The notes under the pieces: model-generated
What the model was told of the DNA's origin: nothing
What the model saw: the letters and a program-made list of their open reading frames with translations, nothing else
The model's database searches: none
Part shown: positions 8,392 through 16,597 of the stretch, piece by piece
How positions within the stretch are numbered: the stretch's first letter is position 1
How the letters are laid out: each line of letters begins with the position of its first letter
Position numbers and translations under genes: made by a program
Source: Dyadobacter chenwenxiniae
GTDB taxonomy: Bacteria; Bacteroidota; Bacteroidia; Cytophagales; Spirosomataceae
Direction: 5' to 3'
Length of the DNA stretch: 64,000 nucleotides
Assembly (NCBI RefSeq): GCF_022869785.1
Contig: NZ_CP094997.1
Coordinates: forward strand, 744,001 to 808,000

Positions 8392-9576
8392 ATGGGTGTC
8401 CGAATCACCGGTATTGGCATTGTCTCAGCGATTGGATTAACCGTTGCGGAAAACCTGCGGGCGCTCAGGGAAAGCAGATCCGGAATAGGGCCGGTCCAAT
8501 ATTTGGAAGAGGAGGAAGGATTGCTGGTTGGCGAAGTAAAAATGTCCAGTGAAGCATTGCAGAAAGAGCTCGGAATCGGTTCGAAAGGCATTTCCCGCAC
8601 ATCCTTACTTGGCCTGAAAGCTGCAAAGGAGGCTTGGGGTGACAATAAGCATACACACAACCTCAAAACCGGCATCATTTCGTCGACATCCGTGGGCGGA
8701 ATGGATAATACTGAAGGTTTCTATAAAGCATATCTTGCCGGAGCAAATCCAGATTTTAATATCTTAAAAACGCACAACAGCGGCAGTACTACTGAGCGGA
8801 TTGCTGCAGAGCTGGGTATTTCGGGCTATATCAATACATTGTCAACAGCCTGTTCGTCAGGTGCCAACGCAATAATGCTCGGCGCACGCCTGCTGTTAAG
8901 CGGAAAGCTGGACCGAGTTCTGGTGGGAGGTTCGGACGCATTAACGCAATTCACAATTAACGGTTTTCGCTCGCTGATGATTTATGACGATCAATGGTGC
9001 AGGCCGTTTGACGAAACCAGAAGCGGACTGAACTTAGGCGAAGGTGCTGCCTTCTTACTCCTGGAAAATGAAAAGAGCATCAAAAATTCGGGAAATAAAA
9101 CGATTGCTTATATAAATGGTTGGGCGAATGCGGCGGATGCTTATCATCAAACTGCATCGTCACCAGATGGAAAAGGCGCTACGATGGCTATAACCAATGC
9201 TTTGGAGCGATCAGGCATCCCCTTGGAAGACATATCTTACATAAACGCTCACGGAACAGGCACAAAGAATAACGATTTATCCGAATCCGTTGCGCTCAGG
9301 AATGTATTTAAGGAAAATATCCCGGCTTTCAGCTCAACAAAACCATTTACAGGGCATACATTGGCTGCCGCAGGGGCGATTGAAGCGGTTTTTTCAATTT
9401 TGGCCATCCAGCATCAGCTCATTTTTCCTAACCTGAATTACGCCGTAGCCATTGCCGAAACGGGTCTGGAACCGGTTACATCATTGCGAAACGAAAAACA
9501 TGTTAAGGCAGTTCTTTCTAACTCCTTTGGTTTTGGAGGAAATAACTCGTCACTGGTCTTTTCAGATCGTGAATGA
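8392..9576 (+). CDS. Beta-ketoacyl-ACP synthase II-like (third)
   Basis: 394 residues with the full catalytic set: Cys154 in STACSSGANA, His in NAHGTGTKND-like sequence (NAHGTGTKNN) and His in GHTLAAAGAIE. Of the three ketosynthases it is closest to canonical FabF wording. It is directly followed by a ketosynthase-fold protein without the Cys, the order expected for a ketosynthase and chain-length-factor pair. That pair probably sets the polyene length. Confidence 0.88.
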   Translation: MGVRITGIGIVSAIGLTVAENLRALRESRSGIGPVQYLEEEEGLLVGEVKMSSEALQKELGIGSKGISRTSLLGLKAAKEAWGDNKHTHNLKTGIISSTSVGGMDNTEGFYKAYLAGANPDFNILKTHNSGSTTERIAAELGISGYINTLSTACSSGANAIMLGARLLLSGKLDRVLVGGSDALTQFTINGFRSLMIYDDQWCRPFDETRSGLNLGEGAAFLLLENEKSIKNSGNKTIAYINGWANAADAYHQTASSPDGKGATMAITNALERSGIPLEDISYINAHGTGTKNNDLSESVALRNVFKENIPAFSSTKPFTGHTLAAAGAIEAVFSILAIQHQLIFPNLNYAVAIAETGLEPVTSLRNEKHVKAVLSNSFGFGGNNSSLVFSDRE

Positions 9577-9604
9577 CTTTAAACAAATTCAAAGCTTTTT
9601 ATAG

Positions 9605-10567
9605 TTGTATTACATTTCTGCCACATCAACCATTTCGCATCAGCCCACATTTCAAAATGTAGGCTTTTCTGCTGCTATTCAACCAGTGCAGGCATCATCT
9701 GCGCTCCTGAGCCCGGACTATAAAGAATTTATTGACGCAGGACTCTTGCGCAGAATGAGCAAAATTTTGAGGATGTCAGTGGCCTGTGCGCAGGACTGTA
9801 TCCGGCAAGCCGAAATAGAGCAGCCCGGCGCAATCATCGTTGGGACGGGACTGGGATGCCTTCTTGACACGGAAAAATTTCTTAACAATGTTATAACCAT
9901 CAAAGGCATGCTTCCGCCGACCTCGTTTATTCAGTCGACGCACAACACGATGGCTGGGCAAATTTCGCTTAGCATTGGCAACCACGGATATAACATGACC
10001 CATACCCAAAATACGGTGTCATTCGAAAATGCCATGCTGGACGCCATGCTGCTTTTGGATGAAAAGGAAGAAAACATTCTGGTGGGCGCTGCTGACGAAG
10101 CCATTGACTTTTTGAACGAAATTTCTGATAAGCTGCACCTGCATCTGCACCTTCCGCTTACTTCCGGAGCGTCATTTTTTATTCTTTCCAATCAAAAAAA
10201 TGATCGGTCGTTGGCGCATGTGAAAGATACCCGGACCTTTGGGCTTGTGGATGACGCCGGTGGGTTGATCCGTGCATTTTTGACAGAAAATCAGGTTAAT
10301 GTTCGAGATTTGGATTTGGTACTCTTTCCGGGAATTAGTAAGGATAGCAGCGGTGTGACCAACTTATTTGCGAATTTAGGGTTAGACAAAGGTAAATGTG
10401 CTGACTATCTCTGTTTTTCAGGAATTTATCCAACTACTTCTGCTTTTGCACTGCATTTAGCTGTTGACAAAATGAAAGCGGATAAATCGCTAAAAAATGT
10501 ACTGATTTGCAATACATTAATTCAAAGTAACCTGGGGCTGACACTCTTGCAATCCGTTGAAGCATAA
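9605..10567 (+). CDS. Ketosynthase-fold chain-length-factor-like protein
   Basis: 320 residues, starting at TTG because the frame has a stop codon immediately before it and no ATG until residue 51. The N-terminus MYYISATSTISHQPTF fits the start of ketosynthase-like partners in flexirubin clusters. The segment that should hold the active-site Cys reads THTQNTVSFENA: Cys is absent and a Gln lies near its place, as in polyketide chain length factors. The C-terminal His motifs are also missing. It is therefore likely a non-condensing partner of the preceding ketosynthase. It overlaps the next gene by 11 bp. Confidence 0.72.
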   Translation: MYYISATSTISHQPTFQNVGFSAAIQPVQASSALLSPDYKEFIDAGLLRRMSKILRMSVACAQDCIRQAEIEQPGAIIVGTGLGCLLDTEKFLNNVITIKGMLPPTSFIQSTHNTMAGQISLSIGNHGYNMTHTQNTVSFENAMLDAMLLLDEKEENILVGAADEAIDFLNEISDKLHLHLHLPLTSGASFFILSNQKNDRSLAHVKDTRTFGLVDDAGGLIRAFLTENQVNVRDLDLVLFPGISKDSSGVTNLFANLGLDKGKCADYLCFSGIYPTTSAFALHLAVDKMKADKSLKNVLICNTLIQSNLGLTLLQSVEA

Positions 10568-11321
10568 TATCGTTACAGCAATAGCCATCACTATATTCGC
10601 ACTCAGCGGAATCATCTTCTGGGAAACGGGCTTTGCATGGCTGATATTTATCGCAATCGCACTCGCATATCTGGCTGTCACTGCGTACGGATCTTTCAAC
10701 ATTCAGGCGAATTATTTTCTGAAATCTACCAGTCGGGGAAAGCGCAAGTCAATCGCATTAACCTTTGACGATGGCCCGGATCCCGAAACCACCCCCAGGA
10801 TTCTGGACATGCTGAGAGAGAAAAATGTAAAAGCGACTTTTTTTGTCATTGGTAAAAGGGCCGAAAAACATCCTGAGCTGCTCCTGCGGATCGACGAAGA
10901 AGGTCATATTGTAGGTAATCATTCGTACAGCCATCACTATCTCATCGCATTCTTTTCGACAGAGAAATTAAAGAATGATCTGGATCGTTGCTCTGGCATT
11001 ATTGCCGGTATTCTTGGAAAAACACCAAAATTTTTCCGCCCGCCGTTCGGTGTTACCAACCCGCGCTATGCGCGCGTACTGCGTAATCTGAAACTGGATT
11101 CCGTAGGTTGGTCGCTGAGGAGTCTGGATACAAAGGCGCGGAATAAGTATGAAATCATCAATCGGGTTATATCTGCTGTTAACGCGAAAGACATCATTTT
11201 GCTGCACGACAATCGTAAGGTAACAGCCGATTCCCTGGAAGACCTTATTGAACATTGTTTGCAAAAGGGAATAAAAATCGAGCCGTTGTCGAAGCTGATC
11301 CAAAAGGAACCATATGAATAA
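10557..11321 (+). CDS. Polysaccharide deacetylase-family protein (NodB domain)
   Basis: 254 residues. Two hydrophobic segments at about residues 4-18 and 24-43 anchor it in the membrane. The NodB domain follows, with TFDDGPD near residue 72 (catalytic base and metal Asp), the metal-binding HSYSHH near residue 123, RPPFG near residue 162 and LLHD near residue 217. All metal and catalytic residues appear present, so deacetylation of a carbohydrate or acyl group is expected. Start is TTG inside the end of the previous gene. Its role in flexirubin formation or attachment is not known from sequence. Confidence 0.82.
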   Translation: MKHNIVTAIAITIFALSGIIFWETGFAWLIFIAIALAYLAVTAYGSFNIQANYFLKSTSRGKRKSIALTFDDGPDPETTPRILDMLREKNVKATFFVIGKRAEKHPELLLRIDEEGHIVGNHSYSHHYLIAFFSTEKLKNDLDRCSGIIAGILGKTPKFFRPPFGVTNPRYARVLRNLKLDSVGWSLRSLDTKARNKYEIINRVISAVNAKDIILLHDNRKVTADSLEDLIEHCLQKGIKIEPLSKLIQKEPYE

Positions 11322-11943
11322 ATTCACGCTAATGTTGCTCATATTTTCCGCGGTCATCAGAATCGCGGAAGGGCAATCATTTAACAAAGTTTCCAATCCT
11401 GAGAAAGTTTTTCTGGAACTGCGTAAGGCTTCGCAATCCGTCAATTCCATTCAGGCGGCATTTACAGAGGAGAAAATGCTGTCGGTTTTAAAAGAACCCG
11501 GGCATTCATCCGGGGTTTTTTATTATAAGAAAAGCGACAAGATGCGATGGGAGCAAAAATCGCCTTCTAGTTATGTAATATTAATTAACAGCGATAAATT
11601 ACGCGTTCAGGAGGCTGGAAAGGAGAAAAATGTGGGACAGGCAAGTAGAATGGCTGGGCAGATCAAGGAGCTGATGATCGGGCTTGTCAACGGTGATTTT
11701 CAGCAAAACAAAGCATTCGCACAAAGCTGCCTTGAAAGCACGGGCCAATATATGATCGTCTTAACGCCGGTTAACCGCAGACTAAAAAATATTTATTCCA
11801 AGATCACTTTGGTTTTCCCTAAAAGTACGTTGCATTTAAAAGAGCTGTCTTTTTTTGAAAAAGGCGGGGACAAGAGCGTGATGAAATTTCAGAACGAAAA
11901 GTTTAACCACCCCATAAACGATAGTCTTTTTTCTAACTTTTGA
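11314..11943 (+). CDS. LolA-like periplasmic lipoprotein/lipid carrier
   Basis: 209 residues with an N-terminal signal peptide (to about residue 20) and the LolA-type layout: an early SVNSIQAAFTEEKML helix, then alternating strands such as SGVFYYKKSDKMRWEQ. LolA-like proteins recur in aryl-polyene and flexirubin clusters, where they may ferry the lipid-linked pigment across the periplasm. It overlaps the deacetylase by 8 bp. It pairs functionally with the MMPL exporter at the left edge. Confidence 0.78.
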   Translation: MNKFTLMLLIFSAVIRIAEGQSFNKVSNPEKVFLELRKASQSVNSIQAAFTEEKMLSVLKEPGHSSGVFYYKKSDKMRWEQKSPSSYVILINSDKLRVQEAGKEKNVGQASRMAGQIKELMIGLVNGDFQQNKAFAQSCLESTGQYMIVLTPVNRRLKNIYSKITLVFPKSTLHLKELSFFEKGGDKSVMKFQNEKFNHPINDSLFSNF

Positions 11944-11967
11944 GGTATCCATTATTAGAACGTTGGC

Positions 11968-12324
11968 ATGTTTGTAAATAGTCTCTATTTTGTTATCAGC
12001 AATGAATTGACTTCGGAAAGCATTGTTTCAGAGATAAAGATCAATGAACAGCATGCCGTATTTGAGGGCCATTTCCCTGGTTCACCCGTTATGCCTGGCG
12101 TGGTGCAATTGCAGATTGTGAAGGAAATTCTGGAAGCACATCTGAGGAGGAAACTGGCAATGAAAACGATGCGGACCTGTAAGTTCCTGGAAGTGCTTAA
12201 TCCCCGGGAAAATCCAAATGTCCGGATTAACATCAAATACAAGCAGTCGGAGATTTTAGATGTTGTTGCCTCAGGAGAAGCCCAGGGAAAGGTTTTTTTT
12301 AAAATGCAGGCGAGTTATCTTTAA
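11968..12324 (+). CDS. FabA/FabZ-type hotdog dehydratase (second)
   Basis: 118 residues with the catalytic-His motif GHFPGSPVMPGV near residues 31-42, the hallmark of 3-hydroxyacyl-ACP dehydratases, though shorter than FabZ. It should work with the dehydratase at 5527 in forming the polyene double bonds. It lies 24 bp after the LolA-like gene. Confidence 0.82.
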   Translation: MFVNSLYFVISNELTSESIVSEIKINEQHAVFEGHFPGSPVMPGVVQLQIVKEILEAHLRRKLAMKTMRTCKFLEVLNPRENPNVRINIKYKQSEILDVVASGEAQGKVFFKMQASYL

Positions 12325-12393
12325 TCAAAGATTCGTTTCAATTTACTCAGCGGCCGATTCATTTAAATTAGCCATCTGATCATAAATATAACA

Positions 12394-13362
12394 ATGACCT
12401 TAAAGGACATCAATTGCTGCGTAATCGTACCCACTTACAATAATATCAAAACAATAGAAGGGATTATGGAATCCCTTCTTCTCTTCTCAGGCGGACAAGA
12501 CATCATCGTCGTAAACGACGGCTCTACGGACCGAACGCCATATCTGCTGTTAGATTATCGACGGAGGCTTACCGTCATTGATTATGTGCTTAACAATGGC
12601 AAGGGCCACGCGCTCCGCGCAGGTTTCAAAAAAGCGATTGCCATGGGTTACGACAATGCCATCACGATCGATTCGGACGGGCAGCACCTGGTTTCAGACA
12701 TTCCGCTTTTCCTGGAAGCTGCCGCTAAAAATCCCGGTGCTGTGATCATGGGGTCCAGGGATATGGAGCAGGAGGATGTACCTGGTAAGAGTTCCTTCGG
12801 TAATAAGTTTTCGAATTTTTGGTTTAAGGTCGAGACAGGCATTTCACTTCCGGATACGCAAACGGGTTTCAGGTTATATCCGCTGGCCGAAATTGCCAAA
12901 ATGAAACTTTATACAACCAAATTTGAAACGGAAATAGAAGTTCTTGTCAGGCTTGCATGGCGCGATGTGCCGATCATTCCGGTAGACATTCACGTGATAT
13001 ACGATAAAGAGGAACGCGTGACGCACTTCCGCCCATTCAAGGATTTTGCCCGGATCAGCGTGCTGAATACAGTGCTGGTCACCCTCGCGCTGCTTTACTT
13101 TTTGCCCAGAAAGCTGATTAGGGAAGTAAAAAAAAAAGGTCTCTGGAAGACCATTAAAGAAGAGGCAGTAAAGGCGGAAGAATCCAATTTAAGCAAGGCA
13201 AAATCCATTGGTTTTGGGTTTTTTATGGGCATTGTGCCAATTTGGGGTTTCCAGCTGCTGATTGGCATTCCGCTGTCCATTTATTTTAAGATGAACAAGG
13301 CTTTTTCTGGCCGCAGCCAATATCAGCATCCCTCCATTTATTCCCCTTATCATTTATTGTAG
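12394..13362 (+). CDS. GT2 glycosyltransferase fused to DUF2062, frameshifted
   Basis: The first 300 residues are sound: a family-2 glycosyltransferase domain (IVPTYNNIKTIE, VVNDGSTD, TIDSDGQH with the DxD-like motif, then DTQTGFRLYP), a linker, and the start of DUF2062 (GFGFFMGIVPIWGFQ). After NKAF the frame runs into 20 unrelated residues and stops. The missing end of DUF2062 is encoded in the +1 frame from 13307 to 13546 (LAAANISIPPFIP...). Removing one T from the T-run 13302-13306 restores a 383-residue protein. This is a real indel or a homopolymer sequencing error. In flexirubin clusters such enzymes are thought to glycosylate a lipid or pigment precursor. Confidence 0.8.
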   Translation: MTLKDINCCVIVPTYNNIKTIEGIMESLLLFSGGQDIIVVNDGSTDRTPYLLLDYRRRLTVIDYVLNNGKGHALRAGFKKAIAMGYDNAITIDSDGQHLVSDIPLFLEAAAKNPGAVIMGSRDMEQEDVPGKSSFGNKFSNFWFKVETGISLPDTQTGFRLYPLAEIAKMKLYTTKFETEIEVLVRLAWRDVPIIPVDIHVIYDKEERVTHFRPFKDFARISVLNTVLVTLALLYFLPRKLIREVKKKGLWKTIKEEAVKAEESNLSKAKSIGFGFFMGIVPIWGFQLLIGIPLSIYFKMNKAFSGRSQYQHPSIYSPYHLL

Positions 13363-13546
13363 TTACAAGTTCGGTGGTCTGTTCTATAAAAATAGCGTGC
13401 AACTTGCTTCTTTTGAGAACCTTACACTTCAATCAATCCATGTAAATTTCGTACAATATTTTATTGGCGGAACATTGTTGGCGGTTGTAGCCGGACTTAT
13501 CGGCTTCCTTCTAACTTATCTTTTATTGGTCATTTTTCGCAAGTAA
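13307..13546 (+). pseudogene. Displaced C-terminus of the GT2-DUF2062 gene
   Basis: 80 codons open in the frame shifted relative to the upstream gene, ending at TAA 13544-13546. It encodes the rest of DUF2062, beginning LAAANISIPPFIPLI, with one further membrane segment at the end (GTLLAVVAGLIGFLL). There is no start codon of its own, so it is the tail of the frameshifted glycosyltransferase. Confidence 0.75.
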
Positions 13547-13635
13547 CGCCACTTGAACAAGATCCGAGTTCTTCGCACTTTCTACAAATTTTTATAAAAT
13601 CTATACGAATTGATCAAAAATTAGTGGTTTCGGAT

Positions 13636-13665
13636 TTTGTTATGAGGTCTCATTCTCTATATTTA
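13636..13665 (+). promoter_or_regulatory. Probable promoter of the pyrophosphatase gene
   Basis: TTTG at 13636-13639 and TATATTTA at 13658-13665, 18 bp apart, fit the Bacteroidetes -33/-7 pattern except for the last base. The predicted start site is about 30 bp before the ATG at 13704. Confidence 0.5.
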
Positions 13666-13703
13666 CGAGATTTTAAAAACCTCTAACCTAATTTAGTTAT
13701 CGC

Positions 13704-15932
13704 ATGAGTAACATTACCTATTTAGTGCCGGCTTTGGGCCTTGTTGGCTTGCTGGTTATGTTCTTCAAAAGAGGCTGGGTTGTCCGGCAGGACGGTGGAA
13801 GTCCTGAAATGAAAGAAATCGCGGACGCCATTGCAGATGGTGCCCTTGCCTTCCTGAAAGCCGAATGGCGTGTACTCATAGTTTTTGGTATCATTGTTAG
13901 TATTTTATTGGGTTACTCAGGCACATTGGTTGAAAACTCGAGTGCCTTTATTGGCATATCGTTCCTGGTCGGTGCATTCATTTCTGCATTTGCAGGCTAC
14001 ATCGGGATGAATATTGCAACAAAATCCAACGTCCGTACTACGCAGGCAGCACGCACAAGCCTTACCAAAGCGCTTGAAGTGTCATTTACCGGCGGTTCCG
14101 TTATGGGCATTGGTGTGGCAAGCTTAGCTGTGATCGGTTTGGGCGGTTTGTTTATCATTTTATATCATTTTTTCGTTGGCGACAGCACGGATGTCAATGG
14201 TCTGGGCATGGAAAAAGTGCTGGAGGTGCTTGCCGGTTTTTCACTGGGAGCTGAATCCATCGCGCTTTTTGCGCGCGTAGGCGGCGGTATTTATACCAAA
14301 GCTGCTGACGTTGGTGCTGACCTTGTAGGGAAAGTTGAGGCCGGAATTCCGGAAGATGATCCACGAAACCCGGCGACCATTGCCGATAACGTGGGTGATA
14401 ACGTCGGCGATGTAGCGGGTATGGGAGCCGATTTATTCGGTTCATATGTAGCAACAATTCTGGCAACAATGGTTCTGGGTCGTGAGATCATTTCTCAGGG
14501 AACAGATAATTTTGGCGGTATTTCGCCGATTTTGCTTCCTATGGTCATTGCTGGAATGGGCCTCATTGCGTCTATCATCGGTATGTTGCTGGTTCGCGTG
14601 AAAAATGACCAGGGTAATGTGCAGGGCGCTTTGAACCTGGGTAACTGGGGTTCTATCATTCTTGTTTTAATCGGAAGTTATCCGCTGACGATGTGGATGT
14701 TGCCCGAAGGAACGTTAACCATTCGCGGCGTTGATTTCACTTCGCTGGATGTCTTCTGGTCTATATTATTGGGGTCGATTGTGGGTGCTATCATGTCAAC
14801 TGTGACGGAATATTACACCGCAATGGGCAAAAGGCCTGTTCAATCCATTGTAAATCAGTCGTCAACTGGTCACGCTACCAACATTATCGGCGGACTTTCT
14901 GTGGGAATGGAATCTACTGTGATCCCAACATTGGTGCTCGCTGCGGGTATTTACATCAGTTATGAATTTGCCGGACTATATGGTGTGGCAATTGCGGCTG
15001 CTGGTATGATGGCAACAACAGCCATGCAACTTGCCATCGACGCATTCGGCCCGATTGCCGATAATGCCGGTGGAATTGCCGAAATGGCGCATTTGCCGGA
15101 AGAGGTCCGTGGTCGCACGGATATTTTAGATGCTGTCGGGAACACTACCGCTGCCTCCGGAAAAGGTTTTGCCATTGCATCCGCTGCGCTTACTTCACTG
15201 GCGCTTTTTGCCGCTTTTTGTGGTGTGGCGGGCATTAATTCAATTGATATATATAAAGCAAATGTGCTCGCCGGGCTATTTGTGGGAGCGATGATCCCAT
15301 TTATATTTTCCTCACTGGCCATTGCGGCAGTAGGCCGCGCTGCCATGAAAATGGTTGAAGAAGTGCGCAGGCAGTTCCGCGAGATCCCGGGCATTATGGA
15401 AGGCACTGCCAAACCCGAATATGATAAATGTGTGGCCATTTCCACACAAGCATCCATCCGCGAGATGGTTGCGCCAGGTCTCATTGCACTGATCGTTCCG
15501 GTCATCGTCGGTTTCCTTTTTGGCCCTGAGGTGCTGGGTGGAACACTGGCGGGAGTAACAGTTTCGGGCGTTTTAATGGGTATTTTTCAAAACAACGCCG
15601 GTGGTGCGTGGGATAATGCTAAGAAATCTTTCGAAAAAGGAGCCGTTATCAATGGGGAAACTTACTATAAAAAGTCTGAACCGCATAAGGCAGCAGTAAC
15701 CGGCGACACGGTAGGGGACCCTTTCAAAGACACCTCCGGCCCATCGATGAACATCCTTATCAAGCTGATGTCCATCGTGTCCTTGGTTATTGCACCACAC
15801 ATTGCCGTGGACAAAGCGGAAATAGAGGGCTTCGATGCGAAAGTAAAGGGAATACAAGTTGCAGCTGCGCAGAAAGCTGCCAAAAGCCTGGAACATGTTG
15901 CTCACTATCCCGCGAAGGACATTGCAAAATAA
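13704..15932 (+). CDS. hppA: Membrane-bound ion-translocating pyrophosphatase
   Basis: 742 residues with about 16 membrane segments. The enzyme couples PPi hydrolysis to pumping H+ and/or Na+ out of the cytoplasm. The signature DVGADLVGKVE lies at about residues 201-211, followed by the acidic PPi/Mg-binding stretch DNVGDNVGDVAG. The sequence GNTTAASGKG near residue 480 has Ala at the position that is Lys in K+-independent enzymes, so this should be a K+-dependent type. H+ versus Na+ specificity was not resolved. It is a single-gene unit with a strong terminator behind it. Confidence 0.93.
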   Translation: MSNITYLVPALGLVGLLVMFFKRGWVVRQDGGSPEMKEIADAIADGALAFLKAEWRVLIVFGIIVSILLGYSGTLVENSSAFIGISFLVGAFISAFAGYIGMNIATKSNVRTTQAARTSLTKALEVSFTGGSVMGIGVASLAVIGLGGLFIILYHFFVGDSTDVNGLGMEKVLEVLAGFSLGAESIALFARVGGGIYTKAADVGADLVGKVEAGIPEDDPRNPATIADNVGDNVGDVAGMGADLFGSYVATILATMVLGREIISQGTDNFGGISPILLPMVIAGMGLIASIIGMLLVRVKNDQGNVQGALNLGNWGSIILVLIGSYPLTMWMLPEGTLTIRGVDFTSLDVFWSILLGSIVGAIMSTVTEYYTAMGKRPVQSIVNQSSTGHATNIIGGLSVGMESTVIPTLVLAAGIYISYEFAGLYGVAIAAAGMMATTAMQLAIDAFGPIADNAGGIAEMAHLPEEVRGRTDILDAVGNTTAASGKGFAIASAALTSLALFAAFCGVAGINSIDIYKANVLAGLFVGAMIPFIFSSLAIAAVGRAAMKMVEEVRRQFREIPGIMEGTAKPEYDKCVAISTQASIREMVAPGLIALIVPVIVGFLFGPEVLGGTLAGVTVSGVLMGIFQNNAGGAWDNAKKSFEKGAVINGETYYKKSEPHKAAVTGDTVGDPFKDTSGPSMNILIKLMSIVSLVIAPHIAVDKAEIEGFDAKVKGIQVAAAQKAAKSLEHVAHYPAKDIAK

Positions 15933-15953
15933 GCATCTGTATTTTTAACATTT

Positions 15954-15986
15954 AAGCCACTCCGTATAAATGTGCGGAGTGGCTTT
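15954..15986 (+). terminator. Rho-independent terminator after hppA
   Basis: The arms AAGCCACTCCG and CGGAGTGGCTT form a perfect 11-bp stem around a 10-base loop, about 20 bp after the pyrophosphatase stop. The trailing T tract is short (three T), so it may also serve as an mRNA 3'-end stabiliser. Confidence 0.75.
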
Positions 15987-16109
15987 GATGTTAATGAATG
16001 TCCAGCTTACGCCCGGAACGATTTTTGTTGGGGTTTAATGCTGCCGTTGCAACGTTGCCGATTTTGGCAAATAGCGGGAGCGGTAAAAATCTCATTAAAA
16101 AGAATGATC

Positions 16110-16421
16110 ATGAAAAAAGTATTTGTTTTAGCTGCATTGATCGGATTGTCGACAGCAGCATTTGCACAACAGGACGACTCGAAAACCAAAACAGAAAAAG
16201 CTGTCGATAATACGAAAGCTGCTGGAAAAAAGGCAGGTAAGGAAATCAAAAAAGACGCAAAGTATGTTGGTGAAAAAACCAAAGACGGTGCCGAAGCGGT
16301 AGGTGATGGTGTGGAAAAAGGAGCTGATAAAGTAGAAAAAGGAACAAAAAAGGCATATAAAGCCTCAAAACGGGAAGCGAAAGAATTGAAGGAAGACGTA
16401 AAGGACAAAACAGATAATTGA
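16110..16421 (+). CDS. Small secreted Lys-rich LEA-like protein
   Basis: 103 residues from the ATG at 16110; the preceding ATG at 16104 adds two residues. A clear signal peptide (MKKVFVLAALIGLSTAAFAQ) is followed by a very charged, low-complexity body with imperfect 11-residue amphipathic repeats of the type KDGAEAVGDGVEKGADKVEK, as in LEA or hydrophilin-like stress proteins. It has no enzyme motif. It lies between two terminators and is transcribed on its own. A longer open frame exists upstream but would place 46 residues before the signal peptide. Confidence 0.75.
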   Translation: MKKVFVLAALIGLSTAAFAQQDDSKTKTEKAVDNTKAAGKKAGKEIKKDAKYVGEKTKDGAEAVGDGVEKGADKVEKGTKKAYKASKREAKELKEDVKDKTDN

Positions 16422-16439
16422 TCGGTTATCCTGAAAAAC

Positions 16440-16477
16440 AAATGCCCGTGGACACATTCGTGTTAACGGGCATTTTT
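16440..16477 (+). terminator. Rho-independent terminator
   Basis: AAATGCCCGT and ACGGGCATTT pair perfectly over 10 bp with a 16-base loop, followed by TTTTT-type sequence. It ends the small LEA-like gene. Confidence 0.85.
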
Positions 16478-16597
16478 GCATTATAACGGGAATGTAATTT
16501 AGGATAGTGATCATTGGTGAAAATATTGTACTTATTGAAAAACAGGAACTTAATTTCTTGAAATGCTCGTTAAAGGGGGGTAAGTTTTTAATATTTC

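Noticed and set aside
16494..16502. TAATTTAG as a promoter of the MFS gene
   Set aside because: The only upstream TTTG is 16 bp away, too close, and sits in the terminator tail.
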